Positions 42,476 to 53,532 of a stretch of 64,000 nt of DNA are shown piece after piece. This stretch comes from Rhodocollybia butyracea (Eukaryota > Basidiomycota > Agaricomycetes > Agaricales > Omphalotaceae), in assembly GCA_015501585.1 (NCBI GenBank), contig JADNRY010000329.1, forward strand, positions 1-64,000, read 5' to 3'. The translations under genes were made by a program, and so were the position numbers. The notes below the pieces were generated by a model. It did no database searches and was not told the origin of the DNA. It saw only the letters and a program-made list of their open reading frames with translations. Numbering within the stretch: the stretch's first letter is position 1; each line of letters opens with the position of its first letter.

Positions 42476-42887
42476 CGTCATCTATCAACTTCATTATACT
42501 TACTATGGAACAGTCTTCTCACTTTGTTACTATCTATGGAACATTCTCTCTCGCTGTAACTACTGGTATGTGAACTAGTTGTACTATCTTTATCCTGCCC
42601 ACTCGCCATTGCTTTATTATCGTGCTCTCGTCTATTCTTACTTACTTACCTTGTGCTCCATTCCACTCTTGTCTTATTACTCTCACTCCGTCTGTGAACG
42701 CTTCACGCGTTGTACTTATTATTAACTCGCTGGACTCGTATTTAAGCCTGTATGTACTTGTGAAATATCAAGTTGTGTTTTCTCTGTTTGTGTCTGTGTC
42801 TGGACCTTCGTCTCCTCTGTGTCTGTGTGACCAGAGCCAACTAACAGTGCAGAGTACACTGTCTGCCTTATCGATCAACCTCTAATA
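42476..42887 (+). repeat. 3' LTR, complete
   Basis: Starts TGTTGGACTTC and ends CCTCTAATA directly before ACTCA. TG...TA ends again, as in the other LTR elements here. Confidence 0.9.
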
Positions 42888-42892
42888 ACTCA

Positions 42893-44441
42893 ATTGTGTA
42901 GTAACTTGATAATTACGTTGTGAGCAGGCCTAAAACAATCTTTTAAATTAGTTATGAACAATATAAATGGAGTGCATGCCACTTGCCAGTGTTTAAACTA
43001 TAAGTAACAAGGGTGTTTACAAGACTATTCGTTCTAGTCATAATGTGCAGCAGTGGTAACACGGGTTGAGAGAGTAGTAGTGCTACCGCTTAAATGATGA
43101 TCTGTTTTTCCATAGATAATATATCATTGCAATTGTGACAATAGCATCCCCGGAAATGTCAATTGCAAGTGCGCCAACGCCAAACCTCTGAATGAGGTGA
43201 TAATCAGCACAAACATTGGCACCACAAATATCTGCAAGTCAATCACAGGACAATACTCAACTACATTTTTCGCTACTTCTGAGATGAATTCAACTTGCTC
43301 GCTGGGGAAGTATGGAAGTTGATAACAATACATATCCTCATCGAAGTTGACGAGCACTCATGACTTTGCCACATAAGCTTTTTACAAAAAATAAACAATC
43401 AAACACTGAAAACACACATTATAATATTATATGTTTGATTCACCTATTGCTAGTGCTATATGTATAGAATAAACATGAGTCACAGAGGCAATTCAAAAAT
43501 GCAACAAACTCACCAAGTTGACCAAGACCAACAAGAAACTAGATGAGAAACAAATGAGAAAGCATGAGATGTGGATAGACTTTGGATGTAATTGTTGACC
43601 AACTATTATAACTGGGATAATGATTTACTTGTTGCTTACTACATGGTAATATATAGTATCAAGCTCAGTTTAATCAGTTTGCTACTCACAGAGGTAGACC
43701 CGGTATGCAAAAAACCTGAGCTTTTATATCAGATCTTCCGAACATACACCTTGAAAGGATAGGAAGATTTAGTATTACATTTGGACCAAGATTGTGATGA
43801 CGTCCTGTAATCAATGGTTAATCAGTATTTATCTCCCATTTCCGAGAACAACTTGCTCCCAGGCAAAAAAAACCCCTCAGTCTGTATGACTTGACACTTC
43901 AGTAGTAGCACAAACGCATGAAGGGTCACTTGCCGTGAGAGGCCTTTAGATAGTGTAGCCATAAGAAATTATTTCATCCATAACATGAAACATAACTTAC
44001 CAGTTGATCTTGACAGGAAAATGTAGTCACCAAAGTTAGTGACAGTATATTCATAGTAAAAGGTGACTAGAAGTGCAACATGAAAGGTATCAATGGTCCT
44101 GGAAAGAGAATTGATTAATATTAAGCTTTATGATTCACTCTCAATTTTACCATAGTAAAGCAACCTGCAGCAGTAAAGCAAAGTAAGTGATCAGTAAGTA
44201 ATTGACACAAACAGACTTACAAAAATCTTCAATGATGTGGTATCCTTGTACAAGTGATGGGTAAAGTACTGGTAAACCTGAAGACATGTTACTCCATATA
44301 TTCTATGAGTATTGGGCACAAGGATGAGTCAATCAGGATTCAGTAAGCCGCCACAATAGGGTAAACTATTTACATTGTTGACAGAATAATGCCAATGAAA
44401 GCGGCACTAAGAAGATTGTCAAGTGGCACAAGTGCAGTCAT
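42893..44441 (-). pseudogene. DUF6534-like multi-pass membrane protein, 5' part
   Basis: The start MTALVPLDNLLSAAFIGIIL at 44441 opens the first membrane segment. Next come IYGVTCLQVYQYFTHHLYK (about 44310-44235), TIDTFHVALLVTFYYEYTVT (about 44095-44000), less clear middle exons, HLIQRFGVGALAIDISGDAI and IAMIYYLWKNRSSFKR (about 43190-43090), then TNSLVNTLVTYSLNTG (about 43040-42990) and LLTT before a GTAATT donor. Spacing and motifs fit DUF6534, a 7-TM-like Agaricomycete family of unknown function. One intron appears to use a GC donor (after NTG near 42987). The copia element interrupts the next intron, and the last exons are at 37378-37100. It is probably silenced but may be spliceable. Confidence 0.75.
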
Positions 44442-44509
44442 ATAAGAGGAAGTCAATGATTGAACACAAATTGGACAACCACAAAAAGAATATTTAAGTG
44501 GAGACTATA

Positions 44510-44829
44510 TATTGAAACTATTGAAATAAAAGAGAGTTCTCAGTGACAGTGGTAGAACAACACTATATTATGTACCTATTGAAATAAAAGAGAGTTCTAG
44601 GTACATAGTCAGTAATAAGTACAAGAAATAAAGAATGTGAGTACTAACCTCAGCGACAGTGGTAGAACGACGCTGAGGTGTCAATATATGTAAAATACAA
44701 TTAAAAGAATGTGTCACATGGGACATATGTAAGTAACGTAATGAAAGCAGAAAATATTCTGGTTTCGTTACAGCATGAATCCACGAACGTATAGATGACA
44801 TAACAGGATAAGATCATCAACTTTTAACA
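44510..44829 (-). repeat. 3' LTR of the second copia element
   Basis: On the minus strand it starts TGTTAAAAGTTG and ends TTTCAATA. It contains two copies of CAGCGACAGTGGTAGAACGAC-type sequence in one orientation, near 44540 and 44652. Confidence 0.9.
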
Positions 44830-45400
44830 CTCCCACTCGGGCATGGCTTCATACCTAGCATGCGCACAAATGCCAAGTGCTTCTCACCAGATAATCCCTT
44901 TGTAAATCCATCAGCAGCTTGTTGGGCAGTTGGAACATAGTCCAGATCAATCTGGCCATCAGAGATTGCAAAACAAATAAAGTGGTGACGAAGTTGAATG
45001 TGCTTCGTATGGGGATGATCAGCAGGGTTCTTGGAAAGAGCAATAGATGACATATTATCACCCAACAAGCGAGTAGGCTTGGTTTGCTGAAAACCTAGCT
45101 GTTCAAGGAGTTGACGGAGCCAAATAGCTTCCTGTGCTGTACGAGTAAGAGCCATGTACTCAGCTTCAGTAGAAGAGAGTGCTGGGGAGGTTTGAAGTTT
45201 GCTGCTCCAACTAATAGCAGCTCCGCACATGAGGAAAACATATCCACTAGTGGATCGTCGAGTATCCACATCACCAGCCCAATCCGAATCAGAATATCCA
45301 AGGATAAGGGAGATGAGTTCATCTATGATCGTGCCATCATACTCAATAACCCAGTCTTTCGTACCACCCAAGTAGCGAAGACAATGTGGCATATATGAGA
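44817..45400 (-). CDS. Copia RNase H domain
   Basis: It continues in another frame with HCLRYLGGTKDWVIEYDG, GYSDSDWAGDVDTRRSTSGY, ISWSSKLQTSPALSSTEAEY, TRLLGDNMSSIALSKNP and HTKHIQLRHHFICFA, then the FTKGLSGEKH tail. Catalytic Asp and Glu residues are present. Upstream codons of this frame are not genuine. Confidence 0.9.
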
Positions 45401-48400
45401 GTACCAATGAGAGCCTGGTATAGCGTGAGTCTGTCAGCCATAGCCTCTTTCTCGGCGTCTGTGGATGGGGAATCAGCTTTAGAAAGCTTAACTCCAGATG
45501 ATAAGGAGGTGTGACGTGTGATGCCATCATCACAGTGGAAACGTTTGAGTGATTCCTCAATGTATCTGGTCTGAGAGAGCCGAAGGACACGCTTTTCTTG
45601 GTCATAGTCAATGGCAATGCCAAGCAACTGTGAGATAACACCAAGATCCTTGATCTTAAAGCGTTGGCCAATCCGGTGCTTGATCTCCTGCATGAATTTG
45701 AGATCATCGCATAAAATCCCAATATCATCAACGTAAACAGCAATAAAGCAGATGGACTTGCCACGTTGGAGGACGTAAATGCAGTAGTCAGCATGGATAC
45801 GGCGGAAGCCAAGTTTCTCGAGCTCTGCATCAAGAAGTTTGTTCCAGACACGGGAGGCCTGCTTGAGGCCATAGATAGAGCGGTGGAGACGAACAATTTT
45901 ACCAGAATGTTCACTAATGCCATTCGGGAGGCGCATATAGAGCTCCTCTTCCAACTCACCATTGAGAAATGCGGTATCAACATCGAGGTGGTGGAAGTGA
46001 AGGCCTAGACACACGGCGAGGGCGCAAAGGACACGAATGGAGGTAAGTTTGACCACAAGGGAAAATACCTCATCAAAGTCTAAACCAGGCATCTGGGAGA
46101 AACCTCGAGCAACTAAGCGTGCCTTGTACCGCTCAATGGTCCTGTCAGGGAGGCGCTTAATCTTAAAGACAAGCTTGGAGCTAATAGCACGGCGACCTTT
46201 AGGCAAATTGTCAATAAACTCGAAAGTTCCCATATCAATGAGAGACTTGAGCTCTTTGTCTACAGCTTTCAGCCAAGAGGTGGAGTCAGGACCGCGGAGT
46301 GCTTCCTGCAGAGTGCGGGGCTCTGAGGCTCCCTGAGCATGGACAGTGGCCACGAAGGCCATGGCAACACCTTCTGCAACATCTGGTCTATTGCCTGGTG
46401 CAGGTTCTGGAGGATCTGGCGCAATGTCAGGTTCTTCACGGAAGCGGGCAGGTAGGCGACAAGTACGTGGACCATCTACTTCTGGAACAGGCCCAAGAAG
46501 TTCAAGCTCTGTACGACGACGGCAAGCAGGTGGAGCCGGTGGAGGGTCATTGGGAGGAGGAAGATCAGGGGAGTATGGGCGAGAGTCACCGACGTTATCC
46601 TCAGAATCAACCTCAGAAGATGGAGCAGGAGGATGCGGAACCGCTGGAGTCACAGGGGGAGAGTTATCTTCCCACGCATCTCCCACTCGAGAAAAGCCAG
46701 GTAGGCCATCTCCAGGCACCTCACCATTGTAAAGGATCTGCGAAAGATCCGGAATGGGTAAAGGCGGGCCAGGAGGGTGAGGACTTTCATCAAAAATGAC
46801 GTCTTGTGAAACGAAAGTTTTTCGCTTCTTTGGATCCCACAGAAGGTAACCCTTGGTGTGCTCTTTGTAACCAAGAAAGATGCACTTACGAGTTTTAAAG
46901 TCAAGCTTTGTACGCTTCGATTTGGGGATGTGAGCATAGGCGGGACAGCCAAAAGGTTTGAGTTCCTTGAGTGAAGGCTTTACGCCAGACCAAGCTTCGT
47001 GTGGAGTAGAATTAGGAAGCCGTAAGGTAGGTGAGCGGTTAATGAGATAGACGGCAATTACGCCAGACCAAGCTTCGTGTGGAGTAGAATTAGGAAGCCG
47101 TAAGGTAGGTGAGCAGTTAATGAGATAGACGGCAATAATGACGGCGAAGACCCAAAACCCAGCAGTAAATTTAGCATCATGCATCATGCATCTGGCATGC
47201 TCAACAATAGTGCGGTTGAAGCGTTCAGCAATGCCATTTTGCTGTGGGGTGTGAGGGACTGTGGTCTCATGGATAATACCAAGGTTACAGAGATAATGCT
47301 CAAACTGATCAGAGGTATATTCTCCACCGTTATCTGTACGAAAAACCTTGAGCTTAAGCCCAGTCTCGAGCTCTACCATAGCCTTCCATTTGCGGAAGCA
47401 TCGGTACGCCTCCGATTTGTGATGGAGGAAATAAACCCAGCAGTGGTGGGTGTTATCATCTATGAAGGTGATGAAATACCTATAGCCACCATTGATAGAG
47501 TTGGGTAACGTACCACAAACATCGGAGTGAACTAAATCTAGTTTCCAACAGGCCCTTTTATTGGATGATGGGAACGGAAATACATGCTGTTTACCAGCTG
47601 TACACAACTCGCAGAACTCTATTCGACCTCCCACTTCATCAATGCCCGTTACCATGCCTTTTGCGATCAGACATTTTACGTTGTCTTGACCGAGATGACC
47701 TAGGCAGCGGTGAGCATGATTAATGTCGATATAGCGGGATGTGGTAGCGAGATTTGCGTACTCTTGGGATTTCAGCGGACGGGCGTGAAGAAGGTAAAGA
47801 CCTCCTTTGGTCTTGCGACCAGATGCAACGCACCGGCCAGAGCTTTGAGCTTTGACAAAGCACTCCTCTCCATCAAAGAGAATGGTGTGTTTGCGCTTGT
47901 CAGTGAGCTGAGAGACAGAAATCAGAGTGGCGGCGAGATCCGGGACGTGTAGCATATTGGGTAGAAAACCAGTGATGATTCCATCCGGCGTATCCATGAG
48001 GTACTGAAGAGTACCCTTACCAACAGCGTAAATGGTAGACGCATCTCCAAGATGAATGGGGACGGGTTTGTTGAGTTTGGTGTACGAACTGTCTTCGAAC
48101 CAGTCACGACGTGGACTTAGGTGGCGAGAGCACCCAGAGTCAATGTAACTCTCGTCATTGCTTGTCTTGGCAAGGAAGGTGGCAACATCAGTGGAGATAA
48201 AGACATGGACAGAATCGGAACTTGAATGATGGACGGAGGGAAATTCTGAGTAGGTGGAAGCGACTTTTGCACTGACCTCCTCATCCGATGAGCTATCGCT
48301 ATCAGAGTGTTGGGCGGCAGCGGCAGTAGCCTTCCTACTAGATCTCCCAGTGCTTCTAGGAGCGGACACAGTGCGGCGGGATGCTTCCTCATCTGGCTTC

Positions 48401-48540
48401 TTGTGGTTACAGTCTTTGACAAGGTGAGGACCTTTGTGACAGTAGGAACAGAGCGGACCTTTCTTGGGTTTCTCCTTTGGTTTAGATTTCCCTCTAACAG
48501 CGGCAGCGTTAGCCGCCTCGGAAGAATCATCACCAGAAGT
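45343..48540 (-). CDS. Copia pol: zinc knuckle, protease, integrase, reverse transcriptase
   Basis: Open from about 48540. Order: CCHC knuckle near 48450, protease ESYIDSGCSRHLSP near 48140, pre-integrase with HAHRCLGHLG and CELCTAGKQH, integrase LDLVHSDVCG, VFRTDNGGEYTS and TPQQNGIAERFNRT, and a Pro-rich linker. Reverse transcriptase has SKLVFKIKRLPDRTIERYKA, DVDTAFLNGELEEELYMR, SIYGLKQASRVWNK and FIAVYVDDIGILC. It stops at 45343 after TLIYA because about 40 residues between RT and RNase H are deleted and the frame shifts. An in-frame 78-bp repeat lies in the integrase tail. Confidence 0.93.
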   Translation of the reverse strand, partial: TSGDDSSEAANAAAVRGKSKPKEKPKKGPLCSYCHKGPHLVKDCNHKKPDEEASRRTVSAPRSTGRSSRKATAAAAQHSDSDSSSDEEVSAKVASTYSEFPSVHHSSSDSVHVFISTDVATFLAKTSNDESYIDSGCSRHLSPRRDWFEDSSYTKLNKPVPIHLGDASTIYAVGKGTLQYLMDTPDGIITGFLPNMLHVPDLAATLISVSQLTDKRKHTILFDGEECFVKAQSSGRCVASGRKTKGGLYLLHARPLKSQEYANLATTSRYIDINHAHRCLGHLGQDNVKCLIAKGMVTGIDEVGGRIEFCELCTAGKQHVFPFPSSNKRACWKLDLVHSDVCGTLPNSINGGYRYFITFIDDNTHHCWVYFLHHKSEAYRCFRKWKAMVELETGLKLKVFRTDNGGEYTSDQFEHYLCNLGIIHETTVPHTPQQNGIAERFNRTIVEHARCMMHDAKFTAGFWVFAVIIAVYLINCSPTLRLPNSTPHEAWSGVIAVYLINRSPTLRLPNSTPHEAWSGVKPSLKELKPFGCPAYAHIPKSKRTKLDFKTRKCIFLGYKEHTKGYLLWDPKKRKTFVSQDVIFDESPHPPGPPLPIPDLSQILYNGEVPGDGLPGFSRVGDAWEDNSPPVTPAVPHPPAPSSEVDSEDNVGDSRPYSPDLPPPNDPPPAPPACRRRTELELLGPVPEVDGPRTCRLPARFREEPDIAPDPPEPAPGNRPDVAEGVAMAFVATVHAQGASEPRTLQEALRGPDSTSWLKAVDKELKSLIDMGTFEFIDNLPKGRRAISSKLVFKIKRLPDRTIERYKARLVARGFSQMPGLDFDEVFSLVVKLTSIRVLCALAVCLGLHFHHLDVDTAFLNGELEEELYMRLPNGISEHSGKIVRLHRSIYGLKQASRVWNKLLDAELEKLGFRRIHADYCIYVLQRGKSICFIAVYVDDIGILCDDLKFMQEIKHRIGQRFKIKDLGVISQLLGIAIDYDQEKRVLRLSQTRYIEESLKRFHCDDGITRHTSLSSGVKLSKADSPSTDAEKEAMADRLTLYQALIGTLIYATLSSLLGWYERLGY
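46981..47136 (-). repeat. 78-bp in-frame tandem duplication in integrase
   Basis: 46981-47058 and 47059-47136 are nearly identical (one visible change, GCGGTT versus GCAGTT). The encoded 26-residue segment VIAVYLINCSPTLRLPNSTP... appears twice (once with R for C). The reading frame is kept. Confidence 0.93.
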
Positions 48541-49222
48541 GAGACATCAATACTCGCAATGAGGCGGGAGGTGACAAAGAAGAGGTGAGCTTGTTTGTTT
48601 CAGTAACGGCAGCAAGAGTGATGATGGTAAACGTCTCCCAAGTGTTAGGAGAGTCATCGACAGTACGAGGAAGAGAAGTGAGCATAAGTTCCGCGAGGAA
48701 CTGGTCTCCAAAAGCATCAGTGTCAGAGAGCTTCTTGTTCTCAAGAGCATAGAAGTTAGCATGATCCTGCATGTTATCACCATGTTCATACCGTTTATCC
48801 ATCATACCACGCTTGATATAGAAGGCTTCAAGACCAGCGGTGGTGCCAGCATGAGCTTCCTTAAGCTTAGTCCAGACGTCCTTGGCGGATGTGAGCTTTT
48901 CAATGAGAAGAAGCTGTTCCGGCGCAAGGTGCTCTTTGATGATCCCAATAGCCTTGTCATTACGAGTAATTGATTCCTCATAGGATCGCATATCCTCCCT
49001 GTGATCTCGTCTAACAGCAGCCCGGTCAACGGCAGAGGCGTCATTAGGCAATGGACGAGGATCGGAAGGTTTAGGATAGACAGACATCTCTCCACTGCAG
49101 AATCTCCAGACCATAGCCCTCTGGAGCTTGCCAGAAATAGGGCCAACCCATCGAGAATAGGTCCCATAGGTAAGGGTAGGGATTTGAATGGAATCTGATG
49201 ATGTGGCAGATGTAGGGGACAT
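48530..49222 (-). CDS. Copia gag (UBN2-like)
   Basis: A 230-codon frame. Recognisable blocks: RWVGPISGKLQRAMVWRFCS, KAIGIIKEHLAPEQLLLIEK, DVWTKLKEAHAGTTAGLEAF and QFLAELMLTSLPRT. The frame ends at SHFW. The neighbouring frame carries on with SGDDSSEAANAAAVRGK and a CCHC knuckle CSYCHKGPHLVKDC, so a one-base frame change lies near 48540. Confidence 0.85.
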   Translation of the reverse strand: MSPTSATSSDSIQIPTLTYGTYSRWVGPISGKLQRAMVWRFCSGEMSVYPKPSDPRPLPNDASAVDRAAVRRDHREDMRSYEESITRNDKAIGIIKEHLAPEQLLLIEKLTSAKDVWTKLKEAHAGTTAGLEAFYIKRGMMDKRYEHGDNMQDHANFYALENKKLSDTDAFGDQFLAELMLTSLPRTVDDSPNTWETFTIITLAAVTETNKLTSSLSPPASLRVLMSHFW

Positions 49223-49348
49223 GTGGACGAATGTATGGGATGTGTAGGTGAATGAACGAGTGTGAGAGAGTGAAATGAGTGTGTTCCGAGTTCTTGTGCG
49301 CAGTAGAGAAGCTTCGTTAATTCAGTACAGGCTACCGGGCCCATAACC

Positions 49349-49668
49349 TATTGAAACTATTGAAATAAAAGAGAGTTCTCAGCGACAGTGGTAGAACGAC
49401 GCTATATTATGTACCTATTGAAATAAAAGAGAGTTCTAGGTACATAGTCAGTAATAAGTACAAGAAATAAAGAATGTGAGTACTAACCTCAGCGACAGTG
49501 GTAGAACGACGCTGAGGTGTCAATATATGTAAAATACAATTAAAAGAATGTGTCACATGGGACGTATGTAAGTAATGTAATGAAAGCAGAAAATTTTCTG
49601 GTTTCGTTACGGCATGAATCCACGAACGTATAGATGACATAACAAGATAAGATCATCAACTTTTAACA
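49349..49668 (-). repeat. 5' LTR of the second copia element
   Basis: Same length as the 3' LTR. Its inner end abuts the putative primer binding site. Confidence 0.9.
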
Positions 49669-49822
49669 AATACACCCACAAGCATAGTCTGATACTAAAC
49701 TAGCGAGGATACTCGAGGTGCCCAGAGACATCAACACTAGATTGTCAGTCTAGTTCTACCCACCCCAATGCATACACAAATCCGCATACTTGGATGTCTC
49801 AAAGTGGGATGAGTACTGGCAG

Positions 49823-50152
49823 CTAAGGATGGACATGACTCTGGGTGCCGGTAACCAGCCACTCGCCGCGCAGGTAACCGGCGGCATCAACCCCCAGCCT
49901 GTGACCGGGTCTGCACCCGTGGGAACCGGTACTGGGACCCGCTGGTCACAGGTTTTACAGGTAAATCTGCTGGTACATGCACAAAATCATGAATACCTGC
50001 AGGTTTACTTGCAGAAATCACCCACGAAGGTGACCTGTGACCGGGTCTAACCCGGTAACCGGTACCGGGACCCGCCGGTCACAGGTTACCAGGTATTCCC
50101 ACGGGTGTTACCCGCAGGTACCGGAATCTAACCAGGAGTCATGTCCATCCTT
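49823..50152. mobile_element. hAT-type MITE, 330 bp
   Basis: ACTGGCAG lies on both sides (49815-49822 and 50153-50160), a perfect 8-bp duplication. The ends are CTAAGGATGGACATGACTC and GAGTCATGTCCATCCTT. The interior is full of GGTAACCGG / CCGGTTACC and GTGACCGGG strings in both orientations. No coding capacity. Confidence 0.88.
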
Positions 50153-50160
50153 ACTGGCAG

Positions 50161-51690
50161 TGGCATTACCCAGGGAAGGCATCAGAAGGGGAATGCAATC
50201 CTTGTACTGCGCTAGCAGAAAGACGGACGCCGGAGGATCGGATCTATGATTGCCTTATGGACCAGAAGGAAGATCTTAACATGTTATGATGACTAGTCGG
50301 GTTGCGATGCAGCACAGCTGCGGGAAGACAAATTTTATATTTTCATTATCGGCCGACTATTGACTAGGAAAGTCCTACTGCAATAAACCCGACAATCTTA
50401 TGGTGGATAGGACATTGCCAAGCTGAAGCTCTGAGCATTGTGCTAGCGCACATAACTCTGGGACTCTTGGTATCTACTCAAAGCTAGCAAAGTGGACTAT
50501 TGCTAGGAAATATTATTATCTTAGGGGATTGGGCTAGTCTTGATCAAAACCTACCAGACAACTTTGAGGATAGATGTGTGGATGTGTACCTGTGTGGAGC
50601 CATGAAACATCAGATGGAAGGAACAGTTATTTGCTGTACGAGATTCCGCGAGGACCAGAATATGTTAATCCATTCTAATTTCTTTTACTTTGATACCCAA
50701 ATTGGGACACTTTTCTGGCCTCTCTTTCTCAATGTTCTGGCTCACTCTGTTTCTCTCCAACTCTGTTTCATCTCTTTTCATATTAAACTAGTAAAGACCC
50801 AGTATATAAGCACAATGTATTCATCTCATAAATCAAGTTATCTTGCCACCTCTCATAACCACCTGTTGTGACGAAGTCGAAGGTCTCTTCACCGCCGGAG
50901 TCTGCTAGTCCTCGTAATTCCCCCTGGTTTCAAAGTACCAAGTCAATCAAACACCGTAACTGGGCGGTGTTTGCTTAGGGTGCGTACAGAGTCTAGCTTT
51001 CTCTTCAAAGTTAATATTATATTCTATCTTATAAAGTTTGGATTGGTGTAATAAAAGCTTTGTAACAGCTTTTGTGCCCACTTGAGATTGAGTTAGATCT
51101 TTTGCGTGAATCTAGTTGCTTCCTTAGAGGGGACAGCTTCTAGTAAGGAATTATTCAGCTCCAGAGTGATGGTTCCTTAGCTAGCTCTTAATGAGTATTA
51201 GCAAGCCACTATGATTGTGGTACAAGTTCCTAGTGATTAAGTTCACTCACAGTTTCATAGCTTGACCCAGAGTTTGGTCAGGGATGTTACGGTGTTACAC
51301 TAGCTGGAGCCAGAGTTTGCCCAGGAGTGTCCTAGTTGCATTGTATTGGTTTTGTTGGTTTTGGTTATTGTTGGCCACACACACAGTTATTTGGTATAGG
51401 TTTTCAGTCGGACATACACACATACTGAGACAATTGTCTACACTAGTTCAGTTCATCAAACTTACTAGACCTTGTTGCACTATGCTAGTTCAGTTGTTTC
51501 ACTACACTGGCAGGCGTAGCATAATACACTCAATATCTTATCTTTCTTTGGGGAATCTTTGACAACCCAGCCTTGCTCCCTTTAAACAAATTGATAGTCT
51601 GGTTAGGTGTGGTCTTGTATTTGTTAGGTTGTTTGATAGCACCTTCCACATACCAGTATGAACCAAGCCAATTAATGCAGAAGAGCTGCT
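50161..51690. other. Non-coding, nothing firmly recognised
   Basis: TGTTGTGACGAAGTCG at 50873 could be an LTR start, and the CAC-rich part at 51370-51430 is LTR-like, but I found no partner copy or target duplication. Confidence 0.3.
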
Positions 51691-51696
51691 AACACT

Positions 51697-52077
51697 GTGC
51701 GCAAAGATCATGGAGATGGGGTGGCAACAAATCAAGCTATTGGTACTCCTACCTTGAACGAGCCTCCAGTCTTACCTGAGAAGGAGAAAATAGACCCCAA
51801 CCTTTCGGATGGGGGGCCACCTCGTTTGAGACGGAAGGAGACAAACCAGCTTTCTTCTGAAGGGGAGCCATCTCCATCTTCTGAGCCATTGGCATTGCAA
51901 ACATTGGGAGCTGCTGACAGTTCCATCAAAGGACAACCAGGTCGTTCAAGACGAGCACGTCAGCCGCCAAGGCCAAGTTGTGAGCCATTGACGATTGAGC
52001 AAATGAAAGAAGGCAAGCGAGCCTTGGACTCAACGGATGAGAGTGATGAAAGCATTAGGCAGAAGCATAAGCACTGA
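51697..52077 (+). CDS. Unrecognised low-complexity ORF, possibly retroelement-derived
   Basis: A frame rich in Pro, Ser and Arg (SRRARQPPRPSCEPLTIEQM), ending with an acidic then basic tail. About 250 bp downstream is GAGGGAG directly followed by TGTTGTATTATATT (52330), which resembles a polypurine tract plus LTR start. It may be the 3' end of a retroelement polyprotein. No enzymatic motif seen. Confidence 0.35.
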   Translation: MRKDHGDGVATNQAIGTPTLNEPPVLPEKEKIDPNLSDGGPPRLRRKETNQLSSEGEPSPSSEPLALQTLGAADSSIKGQPGRSRRARQPPRPSCEPLTIEQMKEGKRALDSTDESDESIRQKHKH

Positions 52078-52329
52078 ATCCTTTCTTGCATGGTGTTCCT
52101 CCTTGTGGCTGTATTCGGTTGTATCTTGCTCTTGGGCGCTGTAACAGTCCTTTCTGTACTTAATCATGTGTTGTATCTGTCGTTGTTTCTGGGTCTTATT
52201 GTATAAATAGTTGTAATTGTCATGATAGCTTTCTTGTAGTGATGGCGACTTGAATATTTTAGTAGAGTATGCATATTGGACAGCTGTCGTGTAGTTTCTT
52301 GTAGTTTTTTGTAGATTGCTTGAGGGAGT

Positions 52330-52740
52330 GTTGTATTATATTGTGGCAGTATTTTCATTGCCAGTTGTTGTTGCCAGTTCCGGCGATAATACTGGTAGTT
52401 GGTTTGGCAGTCCATTACATTTTCCGTCCTATGCCAGTTCCATGATAATATGAGCTAGTACATTGTATTTTCATTGTTAGTTCCGTGATACTATTGAGGC
52501 CTGAAGTCCAGTATTTTCATTGCCAGTTCCATGATAATAACCTCATATTCTCCAGTTCCGTGATGATATAACCTACTGGCAGTCCGTTGTATTTTCAGTA
52601 GTAGAGTTCAACTGTATGACAATAGACGAGAATCATATGATTATTTACTTTATTCCTGGCTATAAGTTATTTGGCGTTCTATCTGTTGTTTCTATTCGTC
52701 GTCGAGCTCTCTGGCTTCGCCGGGCTACTGCTGACCAGGA
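52330..52740 (+). repeat. Putative LTR with repeated GCCAGTTCCRTGATAAT units
   Basis: It starts TGTTGTATTATATTG after a GAGGGAG purine tract. It contains six or so copies of CAGTTCCATGATAATA-like sequence with TATTTTCATTG between them. The 3' boundary and partner LTR were not found. Confidence 0.4.
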
Positions 52741-53520
52741 GTCTTTATAATTTTATGATGAGTGGCTATAGCCATTCTTAAAAATTATTGATGAAACTGG
52801 CCCTGCCAGTTTATTTTGTATAATAATAGTGTTTTGTAGAGGCTGTGAAGCAAGGAAGCCAAGGCAGATAGAGCAGGTAGATGGAGGCGTTAACAGGTAT
52901 AAAGGAACAAGCAGCAACAATTGGAAAGGACTGCAGAAGGCAATCAGGGACTAGACATAACAGGAAACATCAGATATATGACAGGTATCAATAGGTATGT
53001 CATCCAGTCCAGCATCAGTTGCAGTCTTGGTTCAGGGCTCAATGTGTCAACAAATATTGGGTTTGGGTTGCTTTTGTATGGAGAAAATTTCGGCTTTGGC
53101 AATGGGGCGTTGCGCGGATCAGAGATGGTCGAACTCAATCCTCATAATTTTGTGAAAAGAAAGAGTCTGTACAGGCACTAAGCGGTGAAGGTTCAGAGTG
53201 ACTAGAAACGATTACATGTTATTTTGGCTCCTGATCAGACCCGGGATTGTCGCACATCAAGAGGCTGGGAAATAGACTTAGCCCTTTACGGAGTGGTACA
53301 GTACCTTGTGTGCATAGATACATCACATGCTATGTTTAAGTAAACCACCTTCATGCTCGGAATACTGTGCCCGTGCCTAACTCATAACAATATTCCCAAA
53401 CAGGCCTGACATTGGATACCCATGGCTTTGCACGGCAATTATTCAAAAAGCAGCTAGATTTCCACAATCTGAAACTCCCGGTAATCCGATCAATTAATAC
53501 TACGTGATGTTAAGCTCCCC
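52741..53520. other. Intergenic; dispersed repeat piece; methyltransferase upstream region
   Basis: 52850-52990 resembles 19490-19650. The 300 bp upstream of 53533 contains no repeat that I can see. TACGTGATG near 53501 is the only bZIP/bHLH-like string close to the start. Confidence 0.35.
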
Positions 53521-53532
53521 GCCTTTCTACTT

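Larger units (their letters stand above)
37384..42887 (+). mobile_element. Ty1/copia retrotransposon inserted in the DUF6534-like gene
   Basis: Target duplication ACTCA at 37379-37383 and 42888-42892. The 3' LTR is complete (42476-42887, 412 bp). The 5' LTR is cut to 37384-37616, so its 3' end, the primer site and the start of gag are deleted. The shared LTR part differs at only two positions by eye, so it is young. The polypurine tract TTGAGGAGGAG lies before 42476. The internal order gag, protease, integrase, reverse transcriptase, RNase H is copia-type. Multiple lesions make it non-autonomous. Confidence 0.95.
44510..49668 (-). mobile_element. Second Ty1/copia retrotransposon, minus strand
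   Basis: LTRs are 44510-44829 and 49349-49668, each 320 bp, with about 8 differences. The primer site is GGTTATGGGCCCGGTAG (complement of 49332-49348) directly inside the 5' LTR. The polypurine tract (AGTGGGAG, complement of about 44830-44837) abuts the 3' LTR. Flanks are CTATA on the left and AATAC on the right, so no target duplication. It encodes gag, protease, integrase, RT and RNase H with lesions. Confidence 0.93.

Noticed and set aside
44510..49668. Normal 5-bp target duplication for the second copia element
   Set aside because: Left CTATA and right AATAC differ. Recombination or later change is more likely than a misplaced boundary, because both LTRs have equal length and abut PBS and PPT.
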